Source: an uncultured Eubacteriales bacterium (GTDB lineage: Bacteria > Bacillota_A > Clostridia > Christensenellales > Aristaeellaceae). From it: a stretch of 12,922 bases of DNA. Position 1 is the first letter of the stretch. Every line of letters starts with the position of its first letter. This document shows positions 1 to 7,236 of this stretch, piece after piece. Location: contig CACYNZ010000072.1 in the NCBI GenBank assembly GCA_902775835.1, positions 1-12,922 of the forward strand. The letters are read 5' to 3'. The translations under genes and the position numbers were made by a program. The notes beneath the pieces are model-generated. The model saw only the letters and a program-made list of their open reading frames with translations, was not told where the DNA came from and did no database searches.

Positions 1-171
1 ACCCTGAGCATGTCCTATGACGCGTTCATCCGTTCCCTGAACGAGAGCGTGGACCTTCCGGCGGATGTGGAGGACATGGACGGAGAAGACGTGCGGGAGA
101 CGGAAAGCGAAGACATGGTGGACCTGGACGACCTGGCCCTGCTCAGCGGCATGCCGCCCGAGGAAATCTGA
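1..171 (+). CDS. C-terminal end of an unidentified protein with an acidic tail
   Basis: The reading frame is open from base 1 to a TGA at 169-171, so only the last 56 residues are present and the start lies outside the window. The visible part begins TLSMSYDAFIRSL, continues with a long run rich in Asp and Glu (about 17 acidic residues after the first 15), and ends LLSGMPPEEI. There is no recognisable domain, membrane segment or catalytic motif. Codon use has the same strong third-position GC preference as the neighbouring genes, which supports real coding. An acidic, low-complexity tail followed by a short hydrophobic motif is typical of a flexible C-terminus used for protein contacts, but that is inference. 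The gene converges on the esterase and is followed 16 bases later by a strong hairpin. I do not recognise the family. Confidence 0.6.
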   Translation, partial: TLSMSYDAFIRSLNESVDLPADVEDMDGEDVRETESEDMVDLDDLALLSGMPPEEI

Positions 172-187
172 ATACGCTGTAAATGAT

Positions 188-220
188 CATCGCCGGCCGG
201 AAATCTTCCGGCCGGCGATG
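188..220. terminator. Bidirectional hairpin between convergent genes
   Basis: A perfect 15-bp inverted repeat (188-202 with 206-220, core CGCCGGCCGG) closes a three-base loop. It lies between the stop of the plus-strand gene (171) and the stop of the minus-strand esterase (244). Neither side has a long T run: GCTTATGTATG follows on the plus strand and ATCATTTACAG on the minus strand. It may therefore stop transcription by hairpin strength alone or act as a 3'-end stabiliser. Its position between convergent genes fits a shared terminator. Confidence 0.7.
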
Positions 221-243
221 CTTATGTATGGAGATACGGGAGA

Positions 244-1545
244 TCAGGAAGATCTCCTGCTTTTTTTCTGCTGGGCCAGCCATTCCATGAGGCTCACATT
301 CCTGCCCTTTGCCCTGACCGGCTTTCCGTCAAAGTCCAGGCGGCAGTCATCATTGAACACCGGCACCCAGGCAAAATGCCCGAAATACTCATGGGCGCTC
401 CCGTCCGCTTCCGGGAACCGGTCATGCAGGTCCATGATCCTGTCCCAGAACGTGAAATGACAGTTCCGGGCACCCGCCGCCATCAGGCGCTGATAGGTGG
501 GCAGCACGAACTTGTCCGGCACCACCACAGGGTCATTCTTGGCATGGGTGAACCAGATGGGCATTTCGGCAAGCCTGCGGATGTCCGCGTCAGAGATGCG
601 CTTGTCCGGCATGGCCTCGCAGATGGGGAACGCGGCGGCAAACAGTTCAGGATAGTCCATGATCATGCGCATGGTCATGAATCCGCCGTTGGAATCCCCG
701 CCCACATAGACGCGCGCGGGATCAATCACCTGCCGGTGATCCTCCAGGAACTCATCGATCAGGCTTTTCAGTGCCGCGGTATACATGGATTTTCCGGAAT
801 CCCCGTACTTCCCGCTGCCGTCATCCAGCCACATGGTATCGCACTGGGGCACCAGCACGAAGGCACCGCCGAATATTTCCTGTGCGTACCTGTCCGCAAA
901 CGCGGTCACGCGGTTGCCGGTATAGGGAATATCCAGGTCCTGCCCGCCTTCACCGGCACCGTGCAGGAAAATGATCAGCGGCTTTTTCCCGTCCAGTTTC
1001 TCTGGCGTGTAATAGGCATAGCGCAGCGGCAGGTCCGGATCCCGGGAAACGCCCTTCTGAAAACCGTCAAGCGCCGGGTTCACAACGCCCGCGCACTGGT
1101 CAAACACAAGCCCGCTCAGCGCGCCGCTGCCCTCCCCGATGTCCTCCGTCAGCGTCACGCGGTAGCGGCTCACCGTATATCTGGCATGCCCGTTGATATT
1201 CCGGTAGTCCGACGCCTGGGCGGACGAACAGCGGTACCGGGGACCATAGCGCATTTCCAGCACCACATACCGGCTGGCGCCGTCCGCCTTCCCGCCCTCG
1301 GCCGTGCCCGGATACGCCGCGCAGCATTCCCTGTATCCAATGCTCGGAACAAACACGTCCCGCTCCAGAAAGCTCTTGGGCAGCTTCACGATCTCGCCGT
1401 TTTTATCATGGATTTCCACATGCACGGAAAACATGTCCGGCCGCACTTCCTCCGGCATGATTTTCCTGGGCATGCACAGCACCAGACGGGTCACAAACGG
1501 TCCGAGATCCGTGATCTCCACAATCTGATAATACTGATTTCCCAT
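244..1545 (-). CDS. Alpha/beta-hydrolase esterase (CE1/PHB-depolymerase-like) with N-terminal domain
   Basis: Predicted serine hydrolase of 433 residues. Residues 1 to about 175 form a mostly beta N-terminal domain that resembles the Ig-like accessory domain of CE1-type esterases. The alpha/beta-hydrolase domain follows: LIIFLHGAGEGG (190-201) supplies the oxyanion hole, GDSNG (283-287) is the nucleophile elbow with Ser285, and D338 (in AKNDPV) and H390 (in FGHFAW) complete a plausible triad. There is no signal peptide, so it is probably cytoplasmic. Likely substrates are acyl or feruloyl esters of plant polysaccharides or oligosaccharides; the sequence does not fix which. In-frame upstream starts at 1593 and 1584 were rejected. 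The start at 1545 has AGGAG 10 bases upstream and lies about 40 bases downstream of a good promoter, whereas those two sit at or before the predicted transcription start. It is transcribed alone. Confidence 0.85.
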   Translation of the reverse strand: MGNQYYQIVEITDLGPFVTRLVLCMPRKIMPEEVRPDMFSVHVEIHDKNGEIVKLPKSFLERDVFVPSIGYRECCAAYPGTAEGGKADGASRYVVLEMRYGPRYRCSSAQASDYRNINGHARYTVSRYRVTLTEDIGEGSGALSGLVFDQCAGVVNPALDGFQKGVSRDPDLPLRYAYYTPEKLDGKKPLIIFLHGAGEGGQDLDIPYTGNRVTAFADRYAQEIFGGAFVLVPQCDTMWLDDGSGKYGDSGKSMYTAALKSLIDEFLEDHRQVIDPARVYVGGDSNGGFMTMRMIMDYPELFAAAFPICEAMPDKRISDADIRRLAEMPIWFTHAKNDPVVVPDKFVLPTYQRLMAAGARNCHFTFWDRIMDLHDRFPEADGSAHEYFGHFAWVPVFNDDCRLDFDGKPVRAKGRNVSLMEWLAQQKKSRRSS

Positions 1546-1593
1546 ATCCGCATTTCTCCTGTTCTCCGGTGCCTTCCGGTTCATCTGTGCCAT

Positions 1594-1622
1594 ACTGTAT
1601 CCGGCTTTGCGCTTCCTGTCAA
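1594..1622 (-). promoter_or_regulatory. Sigma-A-type promoter of the esterase gene
   Basis: Read on the minus strand there is a perfect -35 TTGACA (1617-1622), a 17-base spacer and a -10 TACAGT (1594-1599). Transcription should begin near 1587, leaving a leader of roughly 40 bases before the ATG at 1545. The -35 begins within the T-rich tail of the preceding terminator, so the two elements abut. This promoter also decides the choice of start codon for the esterase. Confidence 0.75.
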
Positions 1623-1658
1623 TACAAAGGCCGGCCCGGAACAGGTCCGGAGCCGGCC
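1621..1658 (-). terminator. Intrinsic terminator of the cell-wall operon
   Basis: On the minus strand, 36 bases after the penicillin-binding protein stop codon, GGCCGGC (1652-1658) pairs with GCCGGCC (1629-1635). A one-base bulge and a further CCGG/CCGG pair follow, giving an 11-bp stem and a seven-base loop, then TTTGTATT. It ends the operon that begins with the M16 homologue and is immediately followed by the esterase promoter. Confidence 0.8.
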
Positions 1659-1693
1659 GTAACAGCCATAGAATCCATGGAACGCGCAGCAGA

Positions 1694-3148
1694 TCATTCC
1701 TGGTTTCCCAGGATCCTGCCCGGGTGCTTGACCGCATACCGGAATATTTCCCCCGCGATCACGGCAGCGGTGTTTCCGCCGCCGTCACCGTCCGCGATAT
1801 CTTCCACCAGTACGCTTACACAGATCGGGATATCCCCCTTCATATAGCCGATGAACCAGCCGTAGGAGACCGCTTCCCCGTCCAGGGTAGAGTCCGCCGT
1901 GCCGGTCTTGCCGCACACGGTCTGCCCGCTAACGGCGGCCCGGCTGCCGGTTCCGTGCTCCACCACATTCTGCATGAACCGGTCCAGGATCTCCGCGTCC
2001 CCCATCTTCAGCGCCTGACGGTACGTGCGCGCCTTCATGTTCATGCGCTCCCGTCCCAGCGGGCTTTCCACATGCCTGAGCAGGATCGGCTCCATCATCA
2101 CGCCGCGGTTTGCCACCGCCCCCGCCACCATGCACATGTGCATGGGCGTGGCCACGATGGCACTCTGTCCGAAGCCCGACGCCGCCACCTCATAGGGCGT
2201 GCGGTCTCTTGTCTGCGGATAGCTGCTGTTTTCCACCACCAGGTCCCGGAACAGGAAGTTTTCATTGAATCCGAAGCCTTCCGCGGTCTTTCTCAGCCCG
2301 CTGTCCCCCACTTCCAGCGCCACCTGGGCATAGACATTGTTGCAGCTGACCGTGAACGCCCGTTCCAGGGCGATCTCCCCGTGATGCGCAAGTCCGAAGT
2401 CATGAATGGCGTGATCGTCCACGCCCAGCTCGCCCGTGCACAGATACACCAGATGCTCGGCTTCCGTCAGATTCTGCAGCGCAGAGGCCGTGGTCACCAC
2501 CTTGAAGGTGGATCCGGGAGGGTACACGGACTGGGTGGCGCGGTTCCAGAACGGTTTTCCCGGATCCGCCTGGGTTTCCGAGGTAATGTTTTCCGGATCA
2601 AACCCGGGAAGACTGACAATGGACAGGACTTCGCCCGTCTCATAGTTCATGACCACGGCCGCGCCGTTTCTGTCCTTCGTCTTCTCCGCGGCGGAGAAGG
2701 CGTCGCAGATCACCCGGCTCAGCTGCGCGTCAATGGTGAGCTGCACCGTATCGCCCTTCCTCTGCCTGCCCTGGAACAGGTTCACCACCATCTCGTCCAG
2801 GGAAGTCTGGAACCCGTACAGGTAACCCGTCTGGAAGGTTTCCACGCCGTTGGCCACCTGGCCCTGCGGATCGCCCAGCACGTGCACCACGGCACTGCGG
2901 TCACGCACATCCGCCTGATACACGCGCGTTCCGTCCTTACCGGTAGTGGCCAGCATAATGCCGTTGCGGTCCAGGATATCCCCCGCCACCACATTCTCCT
3001 TCTGGGTCCGCACCCTGGGATTCCTTGAAGAGGCAAACCAGCGGTTGCCGTAGGAAAGCACGGAATACGCGCCGTAGACCGCGAGAATCAGGAACAGGGA
3101 AAACATGAACAGAGCCAGTCTCTTATAGCGTTTCCGCTGCTGCCGCAT
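1694..3148 (-). CDS. Class B penicillin-binding protein (peptidoglycan transpeptidase, PbpA/FtsI type)
   Basis: D,D-transpeptidase of 484 residues that cross-links peptidoglycan outside the membrane. It has a short basic cytoplasmic N-terminus, one membrane anchor at about residues 11-31, and the dimerisation/pedestal signature GDILDRNG at 56-63. The transpeptidase domain has the three standard motifs: STFK (213-216, acylated Ser213), SCN (268-270) and KTGT (414-417). There are no PASTA repeats and the pedestal is small, as in PbpA-like short class B enzymes. AAGGAGG lies eight bases before the ATG and almost touches the TAA of tatD, leaving 16 bases between the genes. With the SEDS gene two positions upstream in the same operon it should form a SEDS-bPBP polymerase/cross-linker pair. 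Whether this is the divisome or the elongation pair cannot be told from sequence alone. Confidence 0.95.
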   Translation of the reverse strand: MRQQRKRYKRLALFMFSLFLILAVYGAYSVLSYGNRWFASSRNPRVRTQKENVVAGDILDRNGIMLATTGKDGTRVYQADVRDRSAVVHVLGDPQGQVANGVETFQTGYLYGFQTSLDEMVVNLFQGRQRKGDTVQLTIDAQLSRVICDAFSAAEKTKDRNGAAVVMNYETGEVLSIVSLPGFDPENITSETQADPGKPFWNRATQSVYPPGSTFKVVTTASALQNLTEAEHLVYLCTGELGVDDHAIHDFGLAHHGEIALERAFTVSCNNVYAQVALEVGDSGLRKTAEGFGFNENFLFRDLVVENSSYPQTRDRTPYEVAASGFGQSAIVATPMHMCMVAGAVANRGVMMEPILLRHVESPLGRERMNMKARTYRQALKMGDAEILDRFMQNVVEHGTGSRAAVSGQTVCGKTGTADSTLDGEAVSYGWFIGYMKGDIPICVSVLVEDIADGDGGGNTAAVIAGEIFRYAVKHPGRILGNQE

Positions 3149-3164
3149 TCCCCGTCCCTCCTTT

Positions 3165-3935
3165 TTAAGTCAGATGAAACAGCCTCCGCGTGTTCTCAAG
3201 CGCCGATGTGCGCAATACTTCCATGTCCACGCCCATGGCCTTTGCCAGTCCCTCACATACATACCGGACATTGGCCGGCACATTGATCCGGGCAAGTCCC
3301 GGCACCCCCCTGGGTGTCAGGTACGGCGCATCCGTTTCCAGCATCACCCGGTCCAGCGGGAGCACCTTCACGGCGTCCAGAAGTTCCGCGTTCCGCCGCT
3401 CGTCACAGATCCAGCCCGTGATCCCGATGCTGAACCCCATGTCCAGCAGGGCTTCCAGCTCCGCCCGGTTCCCCGTGTAGCAGTGCACCACGCTTCCATG
3501 GCAAATGCCCGGGTGCTCCCGGAAGATGCCCAGAAACGTGTCCGCGCTGTCGCGCTCATGCAGGAACATGGGCCTGCCCGTTTCCTCCGCCAGACAGATA
3601 TGGTTTTCCAGGCACCGGATCTGGTTTTCGCGCGTGGAAAACATCCGGTCAAAGTCCAGTCCGCACTCCCCCACGGCCACCACGCCCGGCCTTTTCAGCA
3701 GCTCGCGGATTCCGGAAAAATCTTCCTCCGAAGCCGAGTCCGCGTTGTGCGGATGTATGCCGCAGGTGCCCCAGCAGTCATGGCCGGAGACAAACTCCGC
3801 CACCTGCCGGTTCTCCTCCATGTCCGATCCCGTCAGGATGCAGGCAACGCCCGCCTCCATGCTCTCCCGGATCAGGCGCTCCGGGTCCGGAAAGCTCCGG
3901 GGAAACAGATTCAGCCCGATATCAATGTACTGCAT
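3165..3935 (-). CDS. tatD: TatD-family metal-dependent DNase/hydrolase
   Basis: TIM-barrel metal-dependent hydrolase of 256 residues, the family's usual length. It has GIHPH (59-63), GECGLDF (89-95, metal-bridging Glu90), FLH (His126), VVHCYTG (His151), IGITGWICDERR (170-181) and LETDAPYLTPR (Asp202). The N-terminus reads IDIGLNL in place of the HxH of most relatives. From memory this substitution, together with GITGWICDERR, is what marks E. coli TatD itself as opposed to the YcfH/YjjV type. TatD proteins act on DNA 3' ends and have been linked to DNA repair and apoptosis-like degradation. The SD-like GAGGAAAA overlaps the TGA of the SEDS gene, with eight bases between the two genes, so translation is probably coupled. 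Its position between a SEDS gene and its PBP is unusual. Confidence 0.93.
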   Translation of the reverse strand: MQYIDIGLNLFPRSFPDPERLIRESMEAGVACILTGSDMEENRQVAEFVSGHDCWGTCGIHPHNADSASEEDFSGIRELLKRPGVVAVGECGLDFDRMFSTRENQIRCLENHICLAEETGRPMFLHERDSADTFLGIFREHPGICHGSVVHCYTGNRAELEALLDMGFSIGITGWICDERRNAELLDAVKVLPLDRVMLETDAPYLTPRGVPGLARINVPANVRYVCEGLAKAMGVDMEVLRTSALENTRRLFHLT

Positions 3936-3943
3936 ACTTTTCC

Positions 3944-5173
3944 TCAGAAGTCGGTCATTTTCACGTCTGCCTTGTAATGGTCCTCATTGATGCTGGCCAC
4001 GCCCTGGATCAGGCCGGTCAGCCCGAGGCTTGACAGCATGGACGATCCGCCGCTGGATACAAAGGGCAGCGTGACGCCGGTCAGCGGAATCAGCTTGACC
4101 ACGCCGCCGATAATGACAAAGGTCTGAAGGCCCAGCATCAGTGAGGCGCCCAGGGCTAGGAGCCCGTGGAATGAGGTGCGGGCCGCCATGGCGATGGTGA
4201 TGCCGCGCCATACCATGGCCGCGTAGACCATCAGGACGCAGAGTCCGAAAATCAGTCCGAACTGTTCGCAGATCACGGCGAAAATAAAGTCCGTTTCGTA
4301 CACCGGAATGGTGGTGGGGCTTCCAAGCCCGAGGCCCACGCCGAACAGATTGCCGCTTGCAAGCGCCATCAGGCCCTGCACAATCTGATACCCGGCATTG
4401 TCATAGTCCGCAAATGGATTGCGCCAGATGGCCACACGCCGCTTCACGTGCGCAAACATCCTGTATCCCATCACCGCCGCGCCGGCTCCGCCCATGAGGC
4501 CCAGCGCCGTCACCGGCAGGTTGGCCGTGGCGGCGTAATAGAGCATCAGCGTCACGCCGTAATACAGAAGAGCGGTGCCCAGGTCCTTCTGCAGCATCAA
4601 AAGCCCCAGGCATGCCACGGCGATCACCAGCCACGGCAGCATGCGCCGCCGGCTCATGAAATAGGACAGGATGATCAGAAGCGCGATTTTCACAAACTCG
4701 CTGGGCTGGAAGGAATAGCTTCCGACAAACACCCAGTTGCGCGCGCCATAGACCTCGCGCCCCATCACCAGCGGGAGCACCAGAAAGCCCAGGGCCCCCA
4801 GCGTGATCAGCCAGATGACATAGCGGAAGGTCTGGAAAAACCGGATCACATAGATGCACAGCACCATGAACACGATGCCCAGGCCATAATAGATCAGCTG
4901 ATGATACGCAAGCGCCGGCTTTGTGTCATACAGCACAAGAATGCCCAGCGCGCAGAGGAAATTGGTCAGGCTCAGATACAGGCTGTCCACATGCAGCACC
5001 TTGTCCATCACCTGGGTCCCGATGAAGATCACCATGGGCACGCCCACGGCCAGCGCAAAGCCCTGCCACTGCATGTCCCGAAGACCCAGGAGCAGGAACG
5101 CCGTAAAGTAGAACAGCGCCACGGCCTTTGCCATGCCGGTGCCGGGATTCTTCTCCCGCTTGCCGCTTCTCAT
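3944..5173 (-). CDS. SEDS-family peptidoglycan glycosyltransferase (FtsW/RodA/SpoVE)
   Basis: Polytopic membrane protein of 409 residues with about ten membrane spans. It polymerises lipid II into glycan strands together with a class B PBP. Family landmarks in order: GARNWVFVG and QPSEFVKI (143-163), LQKDLGTAL (194-202) with the presumed catalytic Asp197, NPFADYDNAGYQ..QGLMALASGNLFGVGLG (252-282), ETDFIFAVICEQFG (293-306) and LIPLTGVTLPFVSSGGSS (361-378). GGGGAGG lies nine bases before the ATG. The start overlaps the FHA gene stop by four bases (ATGA), which implies translational coupling. The operon partner PBP lies downstream after tatD. FtsW, RodA and SpoVE cannot be separated from the sequence alone. 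The FHA neighbour matches a gene order common in Actinobacteria and some Clostridia. Confidence 0.95.
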   Translation of the reverse strand: MRSGKREKNPGTGMAKAVALFYFTAFLLLGLRDMQWQGFALAVGVPMVIFIGTQVMDKVLHVDSLYLSLTNFLCALGILVLYDTKPALAYHQLIYYGLGIVFMVLCIYVIRFFQTFRYVIWLITLGALGFLVLPLVMGREVYGARNWVFVGSYSFQPSEFVKIALLIILSYFMSRRRMLPWLVIAVACLGLLMLQKDLGTALLYYGVTLMLYYAATANLPVTALGLMGGAGAAVMGYRMFAHVKRRVAIWRNPFADYDNAGYQIVQGLMALASGNLFGVGLGLGSPTTIPVYETDFIFAVICEQFGLIFGLCVLMVYAAMVWRGITIAMAARTSFHGLLALGASLMLGLQTFVIIGGVVKLIPLTGVTLPFVSSGGSSMLSSLGLTGLIQGVASINEDHYKADVKMTDF

Positions 5174-5832
5174 GCAAAGTCACCTCCCCGGCCCTGCCTG
5201 CCATTTTTCCGTGAAGCGCCGACAGGCTTTTCCGGCGTCTGCTGCGGTTCATAGGCACCCTCCTGCACCGGCCAGGGCGAAGCGGACGGGATATCCCCGC
5301 TCATCTTCTGACCCGGAAGCGGAACCTCCTCATCCAGGAAGCTTGCCTGGTGCGCCGTGTCAAGCCCCGCGTAGAACCGCATTCTCAGCACACAGTCCCC
5401 CACTTCCAGCAGGCTCCCGTGCCGAAGCGGGTGCTCCTCGCGCCGGCTGCGGCAGTTGATCTCCTCACCGTCCACGGTGCACATATGCCCGGACGCGGGC
5501 TCCACCAGAACCCCGTACCGGGGCGAAAACGAGAGATAGGCATGGATCCTGGCCACACTGCGGGAGGGGATCACCACGTCGCAGCCCCTCGCGCTACCCA
5601 GTGTGCCTTCCCAGGGCACCGTCAGATACTCGCCCTCTTCCAGGCCTTCCACGCCTTTCATGACCACCAGCGCGCCGATCATGCCGGAATCCGGCATTCT
5701 GCGCAGTCGCGCATGCTTTTCCCGGCGGTCCCGGAACAGCCATGCATACGCCCGGATCACAATCACCACGCCCAGAAACACAAACCAGTACCGCATGGCA
5801 AGGGATGTCACCGAATACACGTCTGAAGGCAT
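5170..5832 (-). CDS. Membrane-anchored FHA-domain protein, phosphothreonine site degenerate
   Basis: Protein of 220 residues. One membrane segment at about 14-33 is followed by a basic stretch, which predicts a cytoplasmic C-terminal part. An FHA fold spans about 55-160, with the strand pattern GTLGSARGCDVVIP, then SVARIHAYL and VDGEEI. The last 50 residues are Pro/Gln/Gly-rich and probably disordered. FHA domains read phosphothreonine, often on Ser/Thr-kinase targets in cell division. Here the three usual contacts are altered: the Arg of GR is Ser80, the Ser of SRxH is Ala94, and the Asn before Gly is Asp. The start at 5832 has AAAGGAG 10 bases upstream; an earlier in-frame start at 5922 would overlap the M16 gene. 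The stop overlaps the SEDS start by four bases. It is probably a scaffold or regulator of the SEDS-PBP pair. Confidence 0.82.
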   Translation of the reverse strand: MPSDVYSVTSLAMRYWFVFLGVVIVIRAYAWLFRDRREKHARLRRMPDSGMIGALVVMKGVEGLEEGEYLTVPWEGTLGSARGCDVVIPSRSVARIHAYLSFSPRYGVLVEPASGHMCTVDGEEINCRSRREEHPLRHGSLLEVGDCVLRMRFYAGLDTAHQASFLDEEVPLPGQKMSGDIPSASPWPVQEGAYEPQQTPEKPVGASRKNGRQGRGGDFA

Positions 5833-5855
5833 GCTGATCGCGCTCCTTTCCTGAT

Positions 5856-7124
5856 TTATTCCAGCCGGTTCCTCATTTCCAGTGCCAGGCGGCGCACCTG
5901 TCTGCGCCTGTCTTGCGGGCATTCCATGCAGATGCGCAGGTTCCGCGCGCGCAGAAGACCGTCTGCCAGGCGCTGCAGGTCCGCGCTTCTGACATGCTCC
6001 GCCTGTTCCCGCAGGCGCAGGCCCTCGCTCACGTCCTGTTCATGCATGATCCAGCCCCAACCCATGACATTGTTCACCGCGCCGGGCACGTCCGGCATGC
6101 CGGCCTGATTCATGCGCAGCTGCTGTCTGCCGGACAGAAGGTCCTCTTCCCGGATATTCTGCCTGATGCCGATGAGGATCTCTGCCGTTTCCCGCAGGGC
6201 TTCCTCCAGGTGCTGCATGCCCGCGTCAAAGCGGATGCAGAACAGCTTGCGGTCGCCCAGCTCCTCGATATAGCTTTCAATCTCCGCCACCAGGCCCAGC
6301 TGTTCGCGGATCCGCAGGAACAGCCGCGAGTCCACGCTGCCGCCCGTCATGGCGGACAGAAGCATCTGCTCGGACATGGTGCCGTCCTGCATATCAAACA
6401 TGAGCTGCACGCGGCACAGTTCGCCGTCCCCGGTCCATACCCGGTCATCCTGGGCGCTTCTCTGTCCGACGCCCGGGAAAACGGCCGCCTCCGGCAGCGC
6501 TTCCCCCGTTGCCGGGATCTGTGCCCAGAGCGCCGCCGCATGTTCCCGCGCCTCACGCGGAACCGGGCCTGCAATGCACAGCGCCGCATTGGCGGGCTGA
6601 AAGATTTTCCTGCGCCAGGTCATCAGGGTGCTTACGGACATGCGCTCAATCATGCTCTTGCCGCCCATCAGCGGCCAGGCGCCCCGGTCCGTACGCCGCG
6701 AATAGATCTCGCAGCGGTTGTCAAAATCGTCTTCCTCCGACTCGATCTGCCGCAGCACCACCTGGCGCTCCCGCCGGATTTCCTCCGGCGTCCACCGGGC
6801 GTCCCGGAGCAGTTCGGCCATGGTCGTCGACACAAGGTCCGCGTCCTCCGGCAGGCAGGAAAACCGGTATACCATGCCCTCCGGATACGTGGCGCCTTCC
6901 AGCTCGCTGCCCACCCGCGCCTGAATCCGGTTCAGTTCCTCGTGATCCACCCGGCCCATGCGCCGGTAATGCAGATGCTCCAGAAAATGCGACACGCCCT
7001 GTGCACTGCGCGTTTCATACAGTGCCCCGCAGCGCAGGAACAGCGCGAACTCCGCCACATGCAGATGCGGCAGCTCCACGCAATACATATGCAGACCGTT
7101 GGAAAGGATCCGCTCCTCGACCAT
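5856..7124 (-). CDS. M16B peptidase homologue with HxxEH but altered third zinc ligand
   Basis: Two-lobed M16 (pitrilysin/insulinase) family protein of 422 residues, a normal length for the bacterial M16B group (YmxG/MPP-like). It begins with a typical SNGLHMYC strand and carries the inverted zinc motif HFLEH at 46-50. The conserved downstream helix reads RRERQVVLRQI (117-127) where active relatives have KER-VVLEEI. Glu119 is kept, but position 126, the zinc-ligating Glu, is Gln. Metal binding and proteolysis are therefore doubtful. M16B proteins often act as heterodimers of an active and an inactive subunit. There is no signal peptide, so it is cytoplasmic. The ATG at 7124 with AAGGAG five bases upstream is preferred over an in-frame TTG at 7160 without a ribosome site. 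It is the first gene of the operon leading into FHA-SEDS-TatD-PBP; I see no clear promoter in the 74 bases upstream. Confidence 0.88.
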   Translation of the reverse strand: MVEERILSNGLHMYCVELPHLHVAEFALFLRCGALYETRSAQGVSHFLEHLHYRRMGRVDHEELNRIQARVGSELEGATYPEGMVYRFSCLPEDADLVSTTMAELLRDARWTPEEIRRERQVVLRQIESEEDDFDNRCEIYSRRTDRGAWPLMGGKSMIERMSVSTLMTWRRKIFQPANAALCIAGPVPREAREHAAALWAQIPATGEALPEAAVFPGVGQRSAQDDRVWTGDGELCRVQLMFDMQDGTMSEQMLLSAMTGGSVDSRLFLRIREQLGLVAEIESYIEELGDRKLFCIRFDAGMQHLEEALRETAEILIGIRQNIREEDLLSGRQQLRMNQAGMPDVPGAVNNVMGWGWIMHEQDVSEGLRLREQAEHVRSADLQRLADGLLRARNLRICMECPQDRRRQVRRLALEMRNRLE

Positions 7125-7198
7125 GTCTTCTCCTTCCGCTTCCCGCCCTCTTTGATCCAAAAGCGGGAAAAAGCTTCTTCCGCCGCGCGCCTGATCTC

Positions 7199-7232
7199 AA
7201 AAGCGTCCCAAGGTCAGTGCACCCCGGGACGC
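7199..7232 (-). terminator. Intrinsic terminator of dnaA
   Basis: Four bases after the dnaA stop codon, on the minus strand, GCGTCCC (7226-7232) pairs with GGGACGC (7203-7209). A 2x2 internal mismatch and an inner GGT/ACC pairing follow, around a six-base loop, and then TTTT. It separates dnaA from the M16-led operon. Confidence 0.75.
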
Positions 7233-7236
7233 ATGC

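Noticed and set aside
376..1662. Long plus-strand open frame opposite the esterase
   Set aside because: It is a mirror of the esterase caused by strong third-position GC bias. The translation is rich in His, Arg and Pro with no domain, and it has no ribosome site.
1607..3028. 473-codon plus-strand frame opposite the penicillin-binding protein
   Set aside because: All PBP motifs lie on the minus strand. This frame is a His/Arg/Gly-rich shadow without a ribosome site.
7125..7198. Imperfect palindromes in the leader of the M16 gene (GCGG-AAGCTT-CCCGC and CCCGC-TTTGGATCAAA-GCGGG)
   Set aside because: The stems are short and interrupted and have no T run. They match no riboswitch or leader that I know, and evidence for function is too thin.
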